A DNA stretch of 64,000 nt from positions 2,046,001-2,110,000 of the forward strand of contig NZ_VIVK01000001.1 of NCBI RefSeq assembly GCF_007828865.1. Reading direction: 5' to 3'. The position numbers and the translations under genes are program-made. The stretch is from Kribbella amoyensis (GTDB taxonomy: Bacteria > Actinomycetota > Actinomycetes > Propionibacteriales > Kribbellaceae). How positions within the stretch are numbered: position 1 is the first letter of the stretch; each line of letters starts with the position of its first letter. Below the pieces are notes generated by a model. The model was given only the letters and a program-made list of their open reading frames with translations, was not told the DNA's origin and ran no database searches. Of this stretch, positions 57,199 to 64,000 are shown piece by piece.

Positions 57199-57693
57199 AT
57201 GTCGGGCTCCGTGCGGCTGAGGCCGCCCACCAACACACTTGACCGCCGTATCCTCGCCGTCTGGCGGGTGAACGCGGTCCTCGTCTTCGGGCCACCGGTC
57301 CTGGTCCTGGTCCTGCTCGGCCTGCTGATCCCACCCGCGCGGACCTGGCTGCTGGTACCGGCCGCCGTCGTCGCCGTGATCGGCCTGCCGTACCTGACCG
57401 TGCTGCCGTTGTGGTGGTACCGGGTGCACCGCTGGGAGGTCACCGACGACGCCGTGTACGTCCGGGCCGGGTACTTCTGGCAGGAGTGGCGGATCGCGCC
57501 GATGTCACGGATCCAGACCGTCGACACGCTGCGCGGCCCGGTCGAACAGGCGTTCAAGCTGTCCACGGTCGTCGTCACCACCGCCTCGGCCAAGGGGGCG
57601 GTGAAGATCCGCGGGCTCGGCCACGAGCTCGCCGCGGACCTCGCCGAGCAACTCACCCGGACCACCCAGGCGACCCCGGGTGACGCGACATGA
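57199..57693 (+). CDS. PH-like (bPH2/DUF304) membrane protein, YdbS-type
   Basis: 164-residue protein with two membrane helices (residues 25-75, FGPPVLVLVLLGLLI and WLLVPAAVVAVIGLPYL), then one bPH2 domain (WWYRVHRWEVTDDAVYVRAGYFWQEW, MSRIQTVDTLRGPVEQAF). It works with the next gene's product, which carries three such domains, as YdbS with YdbT in Bacillus. The ATG at 57199 has GGGGA upstream and a TAGCAT box near 57157. Its stop overlaps the next start by four bases (ATGA). Confidence 0.82.
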   Translation: MSGSVRLRPPTNTLDRRILAVWRVNAVLVFGPPVLVLVLLGLLIPPARTWLLVPAAVVAVIGLPYLTVLPLWWYRVHRWEVTDDAVYVRAGYFWQEWRIAPMSRIQTVDTLRGPVEQAFKLSTVVVTTASAKGAVKIRGLGHELAADLAEQLTRTTQATPGDAT

Positions 57694-59207
57694 GCGACCC
57701 CGGGACCACCGAAACCGCCGCACCCTCTTCCGAGCAGACCTGGCAGCGGCTCGACGGACGCGCGGTCCATGTGGCCGCGGTGCTCGGCGCCGGCGTGGCG
57801 ATCAGCGCCGGCGTACCGACTGTCTTCGGCATCGCGTCCGGGTGGTCGGTCCTTACTGCGCTCGCGTGGGTCGTTCCCGCGGCCGTACTGCTCGTCGCGG
57901 CCGCGGCACTCCTCGAGTACGTGCGGTGGCGGCGTACGCAGTACAGGGTGGGCGTGGAGCGGGCGGAGTTGCACACGGGCGTGCTGGTACTGCACCGGCG
58001 GTCGCTCAAGCGGGAGCGGATCCGCAGTGTCGACCTGACCGCGAATCCGCTGCTCCGGCTGTTCGGCCTGGTCGCGGTGAAGATCGGGACGGGCGAACAC
58101 GCGGACGCCGGCGAGGGGACGCTCACCCTGAGCCCGGTCACCCGCGCGGAGGGGGAGCGGCTCCGCCTCGAACTGCTGCCGGGGCAGCGTGGTGAGGCGG
58201 ACGGGACGCTCGCCGTGCTCGACCCGGCCTGGATCCGGTACGCGCCGATCTCGTTCTTGGCGCCCACGCTCGGCCTGGCCGCCGGTGGTGCGGCGATGCA
58301 GGTGTCGGAGTGGTTCACCCTGCAGGACGAGCTGATCCACTGGGTCCGGGACCGGTTCGCAGGGTTCCCGCTGGTCGGCGCGATCCTGGTCCTGGTCGCG
58401 CTGCTCGGCGTGCTCGGGGTGATCGGCTCGCTCGGCCTGTTCGTCGAGATGTGGTGGAACTACCGGCTGGACCGCGAGCCCGGCACGCTCCGGGTCCGCC
58501 GTGGCCTGTTCACCACCCGGTCGATCTCGATCGAGGAACGCCGGCTCCGCGGTGTCGACGTGGTCGAGCCGCTCGGCGCCCGGCTCGTCGGCGCCGCCCG
58601 GGTGGACGCGATCGCGACCGGCCTGGTCCGGCAGAAGGAGGACGAGAAGACCGACCACAAGGTCTTGTTGCCCCCGGCACCGAAGGAGGTGGCCGACCGG
58701 ATCGCCGCCGCGGTCCTGCGCGAGAAGGTCGCCCCGACCGCGGCCGCGCAGCTCACCCCGCATCCGCGCGCCGCCCTGGGCCGTCGGCTGCGGATCTCGC
58801 TGGCGATGGCCGTCCTTCCGGTCGCCGTCCTGGCCGTACTCGGTGTGTGGCTCACCAGCGTCCTGATCCAGCTGGCCGTGATCCTGGCGGTCCTGCTGCT
58901 CCCGGCGGCGATCCTGCTCGCGCGCGACTCGTACCGGGCGCTCGGTCATGGGATCACCGGCAACTATCTGGTCACCCGGTCGGGGACGATCCGCCGGTCG
59001 ACCGCGGCGCTGCGGCGCGACGGCGTCCTCGGCTGGCGGGTCCGGCAGACCGTCTTCCAGCGCCGCCGCGGCCTGGCCACCTTCAGCGCGATCACGGCGG
59101 CCGGCTCCGGGGCGTACTCCGCGCGCGACGCCGACGCCACCGAAGGGCTCGACTTCGCCCGCGACGCGGTACCGGGCCTGCTGGAACCGTTTGTCGAACC
59201 CGGCTGA
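57690..59207 (+). CDS. Triple bPH2 membrane protein, YdbT-type
   Basis: 505-residue membrane protein with three bPH2/DUF304 domains (TQYRVGVERAELHTGVLVLHR near residue 90; LDREPGTLRVRRGLFTTRSIS near 260; GITGNYLVTRSGTIRRSTAAL near 420), each followed by the RIRSVDLT-like pattern. Two or three pairs of membrane helices separate them. Loss of such proteins in other bacteria alters resistance to antimicrobial peptides, but the biochemical role is not known. It overlaps 57199-57693 by ATGA and forms a two-gene operon. Confidence 0.85.
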   Translation: MSDPGTTETAAPSSEQTWQRLDGRAVHVAAVLGAGVAISAGVPTVFGIASGWSVLTALAWVVPAAVLLVAAAALLEYVRWRRTQYRVGVERAELHTGVLVLHRRSLKRERIRSVDLTANPLLRLFGLVAVKIGTGEHADAGEGTLTLSPVTRAEGERLRLELLPGQRGEADGTLAVLDPAWIRYAPISFLAPTLGLAAGGAAMQVSEWFTLQDELIHWVRDRFAGFPLVGAILVLVALLGVLGVIGSLGLFVEMWWNYRLDREPGTLRVRRGLFTTRSISIEERRLRGVDVVEPLGARLVGAARVDAIATGLVRQKEDEKTDHKVLLPPAPKEVADRIAAAVLREKVAPTAAAQLTPHPRAALGRRLRISLAMAVLPVAVLAVLGVWLTSVLIQLAVILAVLLLPAAILLARDSYRALGHGITGNYLVTRSGTIRRSTAALRRDGVLGWRVRQTVFQRRRGLATFSAITAAGSGAYSARDADATEGLDFARDAVPGLLEPFVEPG

Positions 59208-59283
59208 GTTCGGCCTTCGGGTCGAGCCAAGGCACTAGCATGCCGAGCGCAGGGGAATTCGTCGCTCGAAAGGCAGCGCTGAC

Positions 59284-60816
59284 ATGGCCGAGACACCGGA
59301 CGTCGTGGAAACCGTGAAGCAGGGGTACGCGTTCGACGGGCCGGCGCTCGAGCTCGGGGCGCTGCTGGTCGACGGAACGCCGACCGTGGAGGCGGCGGTC
59401 CGGATCCCGCTGTCGATGGTGAACCGGCACGGTCTGGTCGCCGGCGCCACCGGTACCGGCAAGACGAAGACGCTGCAACTGATGGCCGAGCAGCTGTCGG
59501 CGGCCGGGGTCGCGGTGTTCGCCGCGGACATCAAGGGCGACCTGTCCGGCGTCTCCCAGCCCGGCCAGGAGAGCGAGAAGCTGCTCGCCCGGACCAAGGC
59601 GATCGGCCAGGAGTGGACGGCGGCCGGGTTCCCGACCGAGTTCTACGCGCTCGGCGGCCAGGGCACCGGGGTCCCGATCCGGGCCACGATCACGTCGTTC
59701 GGCCCGGTCCTGCTGTCAAAGGTGCTGGGCCTCAACGACGTCCAGGAGTCGTCGCTCGGGCTGATCTTCCACTATGCCGACAAGAACGGCCTGACCCTGC
59801 TGGACCTGAAGGACCTGCGGGCCGTCATCCAGCACCTGACCAGTGACGAGGGCAAGGCCGACCTGAAGGAGCTCGGTGGGCTGTCCAGCGCGACCGCGGG
59901 CGTGATCCTGCGGGCGCTGATCGGGTTCGCCGACCAGGGCGCGGACGCGTTCTTCGGCGAACCCGAGTTCGACACCGCCGACCTGCTCCAGCAGCGCGAC
60001 GGCAAGGGCGTGATCTCGCTGCTCGAGCTGCCGAACCTGCAGGACCGGCCGGCCCTGTTCTCCACCTTCCTGATGTGGCTGCTGGCCGACCTGTTCCACG
60101 ACCTGCCCGAGGTGGGCGACGTGGACAAGCCGAAGCTGGTGTTCTTCTTCGACGAGGCGCACCTGCTCTTCAACGACGCGTCCAAGGCGTTCCTGGACTC
60201 GATCGCGCAGACGGTCCGGCTGATCCGGTCCAAGGGCGTCGGCGTCTTCTTCGTCACCCAGACCCCGAAGGACGTGCCCGACGACGTGCTGGCCCAGCTC
60301 GGTTCGCGGGTCCAGCACCAGCTCCGGGCGCACACCCCGAACGACGCCAAGGCGCTCAAGGCGACCGTGTCCACGTTCCCGAAGTCGGCGTACGACCTGG
60401 GCGAGGTACTCACCCAGCTCGGGATCGGCGAGGCGATCGTGACGGTGATGAACGAGAAGGGCGCGCCGACCCCGGTCGCGTGGACCCGGTTCCGCGCACC
60501 GCAGTCGCTGATGGCCCCGGCGACGGCCGAGCAGCTGGCGGCCACGGTCCACGCCTCGCCGAACAACGCGAAGTACTCCGCGGTGGTGGACCGCGAGTCG
60601 GCGTACGAGATGCTCGCGGCGAAGGTGCAGGCCGGGGCCGAGCAGGCCGAGGCGGAGGCGCCCGCGCCGCAGCAGCAGGAGGCGCCGCGGTCGCGCAAGC
60701 AGGAGAAGTCGATGGTCGAGCAGGTGATCGGCTCGTCGGCCTTCAAGCAGTTCGCCCGCTCGGCCGGCCGGGAGATCGTCCGCGGTCTCTTCGGAGCCGC
60801 GAAACGGAAGCGCTGA
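59284..60816 (+). CDS. HerA-like helicase / DUF853 ATPase (YjgR-type)
   Basis: 510-residue cytoplasmic ATPase of the HerA-FtsK superfamily. Walker A is GATGTGKT (K60), Walker B FFFDEAHLLF (D290/E291), and the arginine-finger side is RLIRSKGVGVFFVTQTPKDVP. The C-terminal 100 residues are Ala/Glu-rich with GREIVRGLFGAAKRKR, as in YjgR. It has no nuclease partner here (no NurA), so DNA translocation for repair is not assured. The ATG at 59284 follows the usual spacing after AAAGGCAG; a TAGCAT box lies at 59237. Confidence 0.87.
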   Translation: MAETPDVVETVKQGYAFDGPALELGALLVDGTPTVEAAVRIPLSMVNRHGLVAGATGTGKTKTLQLMAEQLSAAGVAVFAADIKGDLSGVSQPGQESEKLLARTKAIGQEWTAAGFPTEFYALGGQGTGVPIRATITSFGPVLLSKVLGLNDVQESSLGLIFHYADKNGLTLLDLKDLRAVIQHLTSDEGKADLKELGGLSSATAGVILRALIGFADQGADAFFGEPEFDTADLLQQRDGKGVISLLELPNLQDRPALFSTFLMWLLADLFHDLPEVGDVDKPKLVFFFDEAHLLFNDASKAFLDSIAQTVRLIRSKGVGVFFVTQTPKDVPDDVLAQLGSRVQHQLRAHTPNDAKALKATVSTFPKSAYDLGEVLTQLGIGEAIVTVMNEKGAPTPVAWTRFRAPQSLMAPATAEQLAATVHASPNNAKYSAVVDRESAYEMLAAKVQAGAEQAEAEAPAPQQQEAPRSRKQEKSMVEQVIGSSAFKQFARSAGREIVRGLFGAAKRKR

Positions 60817-60917
60817 CGCGCCTGATCGTTGATCAAACGACTGAATCGTCAGCCGTCCAACGGGTTGTCCACAGGCGCGCCGTCGTGGATTGGGCCTGAG
60901 CCCGCACTCGTCGTACC

Positions 60918-62240
60918 GTGAGAGGGATGGTTGCGCAGAGTAGGCGAGCGGTACGGAATTGGGCGCTCTGGACCCTGACGGTCCCGGCGTTCGGTGTGGT
61001 GGTCCTCGTCGACCTGCTCGCGATCGGGTACGTCGTCCGCGCGTTCACCGAATTGCCGTCCTGGCAGGAGCTCGAGCTGGTCGGCGCGCTGGTCGCGTCG
61101 GCTTTGATCGCGGTCGAAGGGGCCCGCCGGGTGGAGCACCGGCGACGTGGTGGCGGCGCCCTGCACAAGGACCTCGCCCCGGCCTGGATGATCGCGGCCG
61201 CGCTGATCCTGCACCCCGCCCTCGCCATCGGAGTCGTCGTCCTGCTCCGGGGCTGGTGGCGGATCCGGGCCGGCCGCTGCATCCCGTACCGGTGGACGTA
61301 CTCGACCGCGGTGCACGTTCTCGCGGTCGGCGCGGCGCACGCTGTCCTGATCGGCGCCCGCGACCTGGTCGGGTCGAGTTCGCTCGGCCTGGTGGTGTCG
61401 ATGACGGCCGCCGCGATCGCGTACGTAGCCACCGAGACCCTGCTCTGCGGGCTGGCGATCTCGCTGATCGTCCCCGGCAGCGGCCGGCGGGACACCCTGG
61501 GCAGCAAGGACGACCTGTGCGTCGACGCGACCGCGGCCACCTTCGGCTGTGTCCTGGCCGGGGCCGCGCTGGTCAGTCCGTGGTTCACGTTCGTGGCGAT
61601 CCCGATCATGCTGACCGCGCAACGGGCACTCTTGCTCGGCCAGTTGGAGACCGAGGCGCAGACCGATCCGAAGACGAGCCTCGGCCGGGTCGACTGGTGG
61701 CGGCGGCGGACCGAGGAGATGCTGCGGACCGCGCGCACCCAGCGCGAGCCGATGGCGGTGCTGCTGATCGACATCGACCACTTCAAGCAGGTCAACGACA
61801 CCCACGGCCACCTGGTCGGCGACGAGGCGCTGCGCGCGGTCGCGACGATCCTGCGCAGCGCGATCCGGGCCAAGGACGTGATCGGCCGGTTCGGCGGCGA
61901 GGAGTTCGTGATCGCGTTGCCGGACACCGATCTCGCCGACGCGACGGTGACCGCCGACCGCCTCCGCAACGCGGTCGCCGCGAGCCCGCTGGCCGCGATG
62001 TGCGCCGGCGTCCTGGACGATCCCGAGCTGGACCCGGACACGTTCCACCTGACCGTCTCGATCGGCGTCGCGGTGTACCCGTCCGACGGGACGACCGTGG
62101 ACGACCTGATCTTCCGCGCCGACCGCGCGATGTACGCCGCCAAGGCCGCCGGCCGCAACCGAGTCCGCCTGGCCGCCGACCTCACCCCCACCACCCCTAC
62201 CTCCACCCCAACCTCCGCCCCCACCCTCCAACCCCGCTAA
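60918..62240 (+). CDS. Membrane diguanylate cyclase
   Basis: 440-residue protein. Five or six membrane helices occupy residues 18-235 (TVPAFGVVVLVDLLAIGYVV, MIAAALILHPALAIGVVVLL, and more), resembling a MASE-type sensor. The GGDEF domain has LLIDIDHFKQVNDTHGH and the active signature GGEEF (326-330), with the inhibitory site RAKD placed exactly five residues upstream, so product feedback is expected. The C-terminus is Pro/Thr-rich. The GTG at 60918 is taken; an ATG at 60927 is equally possible. Makes c-di-GMP at the membrane. Confidence 0.9.
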   Translation: MRGMVAQSRRAVRNWALWTLTVPAFGVVVLVDLLAIGYVVRAFTELPSWQELELVGALVASALIAVEGARRVEHRRRGGGALHKDLAPAWMIAAALILHPALAIGVVVLLRGWWRIRAGRCIPYRWTYSTAVHVLAVGAAHAVLIGARDLVGSSSLGLVVSMTAAAIAYVATETLLCGLAISLIVPGSGRRDTLGSKDDLCVDATAATFGCVLAGAALVSPWFTFVAIPIMLTAQRALLLGQLETEAQTDPKTSLGRVDWWRRRTEEMLRTARTQREPMAVLLIDIDHFKQVNDTHGHLVGDEALRAVATILRSAIRAKDVIGRFGGEEFVIALPDTDLADATVTADRLRNAVAASPLAAMCAGVLDDPELDPDTFHLTVSIGVAVYPSDGTTVDDLIFRADRAMYAAKAAGRNRVRLAADLTPTTPTSTPTSAPTLQPR

Positions 62241-62300
62241 CCCCCCGCCCCCGCCCCCCGCCCCCGCCCCCCGCCCCCCGCACCCCCCCCGCGCCATCAA
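62241..62300. repeat. C-rich low-complexity tract
   Basis: About 60 bases of almost pure C with G every five to seven bases. It follows the cyclase stop and precedes the dyad repeats. A similar (CGCCTCG)n tract occurs at 62518-62590. Confidence 0.85.
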
Positions 62301-62304
62301 CCCG

Positions 62305-62999
62305 ACTTTGTGCGCCGCTCAGTCGTCGGCGGCGCGGCAGTTCGACCACTTCGCGCACAAAGTGGCCCACCGCGCCCCGCGCCCGCGCCCGGCGCCTTCT
62401 CGGCCCTGGCCACCGCGCGATGAGCGCGAGTTTGTGCGCCGCTCAGTCGTCGGCGGCGCGGCAGTTCGACCGCTTGGTACACAAAGTGGCCCTCCTCGCC
62501 CCGCGCCTCCTCGCCCCCCGCGCCTCGCGCCTCGCGCCTCGCGCCTCGTGCCTCGCGCCCCGCGCCCCGCGCCCCGCGCCTCGCGCCCCGCGATGAGCGC
62601 GAGTTTGTGCGCCGCTCAGTCGTCGGCGGCGCGGCGGTTCGACCGCTTGGTGCACAAAGTGGCCCACCGCGCCCGGCGCCTCCGCGCCCCCGCGCCCCCC
62701 GCGCCATCAACGCGAGTTTGTGCGCCGCTCAGCTGTCGGCGGCGCGGCAGTTCGACCGCTTGGTGCACAAAGTGGCCCACCGCGCCCGGTGCCTCCCCGC
62801 CCCCGCACCCCCGCGCCATCAACGCGAGTTTGTGCGCCGCTCAGCCGTCGGCAGCGCAGCAGTTCGACCACTTCGCGCACAAAGTGGCCCACCGCGCCCG
62901 GCGCCCCCTCGGCGCCCCGCACCCCCGCGCGATGAGCGCGAGTTTGTGCGCCGCTCAGTCGGCGGCGGCGCGGCAGTTCGGCCGCTTGGTGCACAAAGT
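62305..62999. repeat. Six copies of a 59-bp dyad-containing repeat
   Basis: Units at 62305-62363, 62429-62487, 62602-62660, 62715-62773, 62827-62885 and 62941-62999. Each begins ASTTTGTGCGCCGCTCAG and ends CACAAAGT, so the ends pair (unit 1: 11 perfect bases, ACTTTGTGCGC with GCGCACAAAGT). The core GCCGC...GCGGC forms an inner stem. Two right-arm types alternate: CACTTCGCGC (units 1 and 5) and CGCTTGGTRC (2, 3, 4, 6). The last four start 112-114 bases apart. Spacers are GC-rich and share CGCCATCAACGCG or CGATGAGCGCG. No gene is supported in 62241-63078. Probably REP-like hairpins or an array of regulator sites. Confidence 0.88.
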
Positions 63000-63078
63000 G
63001 GGGGTTTCGGGGGTTGGGGGAGAACCTTGTGTACGGGTTGGGCGTCCTGAGGGTGAAGGGGTGGTGACGGGAGAGGAC

Positions 63079-63606
63079 ATGCGGCAGAGCCGGGACGAGG
63101 AGTTCACCGCGTTCGTGGTGGCCAGGTCGGCGCGATTGGTCCACATCGCGCGGATGCTCTGTGGCGATCCCGCGCTCGCCGAGGACCTGGTGCAGACCGC
63201 GCTGGAGAAGGCGTACCAGCGCTGGGACCGGATCGAGCTGGGTGACCCGTTCGGGTACGTCCGGCAGGCCGTGGTCAACCAGCATCTGTCCTGGGTCCGG
63301 CGGCGGCCGTGGCGTGAGCGGCCGAGTGGTGGGGCCGCCGAGCTCGAACCGGAGCTCACCTGGTCCGTCACCGACCCGGCGGCCGGTGTGGACCGGCGGC
63401 TCGCGGTCGGCCGGGCGTTGCGGCACCTGACCCGGCGGGAGCGCGCCGTCATCGTGCTGCGGTACGTCGAGGACCTCACCGAGGCGGACACGGCCGCGGT
63501 CCTCGGGGTCGCGGTCGGCACGATCAAGAGCGCCAACGCCCGGGCGCTGAGGAAGTTGCGCGAGGCCCCCGAGTTGAGCGGCAGCGAAGTGGGAGAGCAC
63601 GTATGA
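63079..63606 (+). CDS. SigE-family ECF RNA polymerase sigma factor
   Basis: 175-residue sigma factor of the actinobacterial SigE group: region 2 FTAFVVARSARLVHIARMLCGDP, AEDLVQTALEKAYQRWDRI, YVRQAVVNQHLSWVRRR; region 4 LRHLTRRERAVIVLRYVEDLTEADTAAVLGV and VGTIKSANARALRKL. The ATG at 63079 has GGGAGAGG just before it; GTGs at 63061 and 63064 are alternatives. It overlaps the next gene by ATGA, the usual arrangement for a sigma factor with its membrane partner. The repeat array ends 79 bases upstream and may affect expression. Confidence 0.9.
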   Translation: MRQSRDEEFTAFVVARSARLVHIARMLCGDPALAEDLVQTALEKAYQRWDRIELGDPFGYVRQAVVNQHLSWVRRRPWRERPSGGAAELEPELTWSVTDPAAGVDRRLAVGRALRHLTRRERAVIVLRYVEDLTEADTAAVLGVAVGTIKSANARALRKLREAPELSGSEVGEHV

Positions 63607-64000
63607 ACGACGAGGAGATCCAGACCGCCCTCCGATCGACCCCGGCCGACACGGATCCGCTGGACCCGGCCAAGGTGATCGCGGGAGCCCATCGCCGCAA
63701 GCGGATCCGTATCGTCACCACGGGCGCGATCGCCTCGGCGGCGGTGGTTGCCGTGGCCGCCGTGACGGTGGCGACCGCCGGTACGTCGAGTCCGCCGCCG
63801 GAGCCGGCGATCGCGGGCACGCCGTCGACGAGCCCATCGACGCCGGTGCAGTCCAGCCGGTACCAGTTCCAGAACGAGGAACCGCCGGTCGGGACCGTAC
63901 CGCGGGACGGTGAGACCAAGATCGGCCAATACACCTCGGTCGCGACCAAGGGCGAGGAGTGGGCCGTGATCGTGCGCGAGCCCGGGCAACCCGCGTACGA
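63603..64000 (+). CDS. Membrane protein partner of the SigE-type sigma factor (3' end outside window)
   Basis: About 132 residues are visible. A 38-residue cytoplasmic head (MNDEEIQTALRSTPADTDPL, AKVIAGAHRRKRIR) precedes one membrane helix (VTTGAIASAAVVAVAAVTVATAG), then a Ser/Pro/Thr linker and the start of an outer domain. The topology and the overlap with the sigma gene suggest an anti-sigma or sensor role, though no zinc anti-sigma motif (HxxxCxxC) is present. The rest is cut at the window edge. Confidence 0.75.
   Translation, partial: MNDEEIQTALRSTPADTDPLDPAKVIAGAHRRKRIRIVTTGAIASAAVVAVAAVTVATAGTSSPPPEPAIAGTPSTSPSTPVQSSRYQFQNEEPPVGTVPRDGETKIGQYTSVATKGEEWAVIVREPGQPAY

Noticed and set aside
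59284-60816. HerA-NurA or anti-phage helicase system
   Set aside because: No nuclease or other defence gene is beside it; the protein looks like the widespread YjgR/DUF853 group.
62305-62999. CRISPR array
   Set aside because: Repeats are 59 bases and palindromic over most of their length, spacers are low-complexity and share sequence, and no cas genes are present.
62305-62999. Integron attC sites
   Set aside because: The ends do not have the RYYYAAC/GTTRRRY core boxes, no cassettes lie between them and no integrase is present.
62308-63078. N-terminal extension of the SigE-type gene through the repeats
   Set aside because: The extension translates to a repeated Ser/Ala/Arg-rich peptide caused by the DNA repeats. 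A good ribosome site and the sigma domain begin at 63079.

Overview
The window is about 72% GC by eye, has short intergenic gaps, many GTG starts and TAnnnT-type -10 elements. This points to a high-GC actinobacterium. The mix of genes (F420-type PPOX enzyme, HAAS/PadR pair, MenB, DUF4185 secreted protein, GH95, TadA with its actinobacterial partner gene) would suit Propionibacteriales such as Kribbella or Nocardioides. The genus is an inference.

Layout. 1-1134: truncated GAF-PAS-GGDEF diguanylate cyclase. 1324-6119: five-gene minus-strand catabolic operon (cupin, Gfo/Idh/MocA dehydrogenase, DUF993 aldolase-like, two TIM-barrel sugar isomerases) behind a clear -35/-10 promoter flanked by LacI-type operators. 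6371-22599: mixed chromosomal genes. These are a ThrE-type exporter, a secreted DUF4185 protein with its own promoter and operator, an overlapping cNMP-binding/class III cyclase pair, GNAT, PadR + HAAS, a PPOX enzyme, an AraC-DinB fusion, GH95 fucosidase, an S15 peptidase, a LacI regulator, menB, and a membrane-anchored ricin-type lectin.

22830-48934 is the most unusual part: a type VII secretion-like island without the canonical eccB/eccD/eccE/mycP genes. It holds an ECF sigma factor, a membrane protein and an EssC/EccC-type ATPase as overlapping genes. Convergent to them, on the minus strand, are a WXG100-like/acidic-repeat protein and two paralogous small ESX-like proteins that lack a WXG motif. 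Divergent from these is a 5188-residue protein with a T7SS-type N-terminus and four separate ADP-ribosyltransferase-like modules, overlapping a gene for a right-handed beta-helix fused to an EccA/CbbX-type AAA+ ATPase. A plausible model is that the ATPase and small ESX-like proteins export the giant protein with help from the AAA+ protein. The sequence alone does not prove export or toxicity.

49014-60816 is mostly housekeeping: a Tat-exported TagC-like protein, upp, a 58-residue gene, a secreted beta-rich protein, a tRNA-adenosine-deaminase pair, tRNA-Ser(CGA) with two 3' hairpins, a CPA1 antiporter, a LytR_C protein with a leaderless conserved partner, an L,D-transpeptidase, two PH-like membrane proteins and a HerA-like ATPase. 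60918-64000: a membrane diguanylate cyclase, then a non-coding stretch with six 59-bp dyad repeats, then a SigE-type ECF sigma factor overlapping a membrane partner cut by the window edge.
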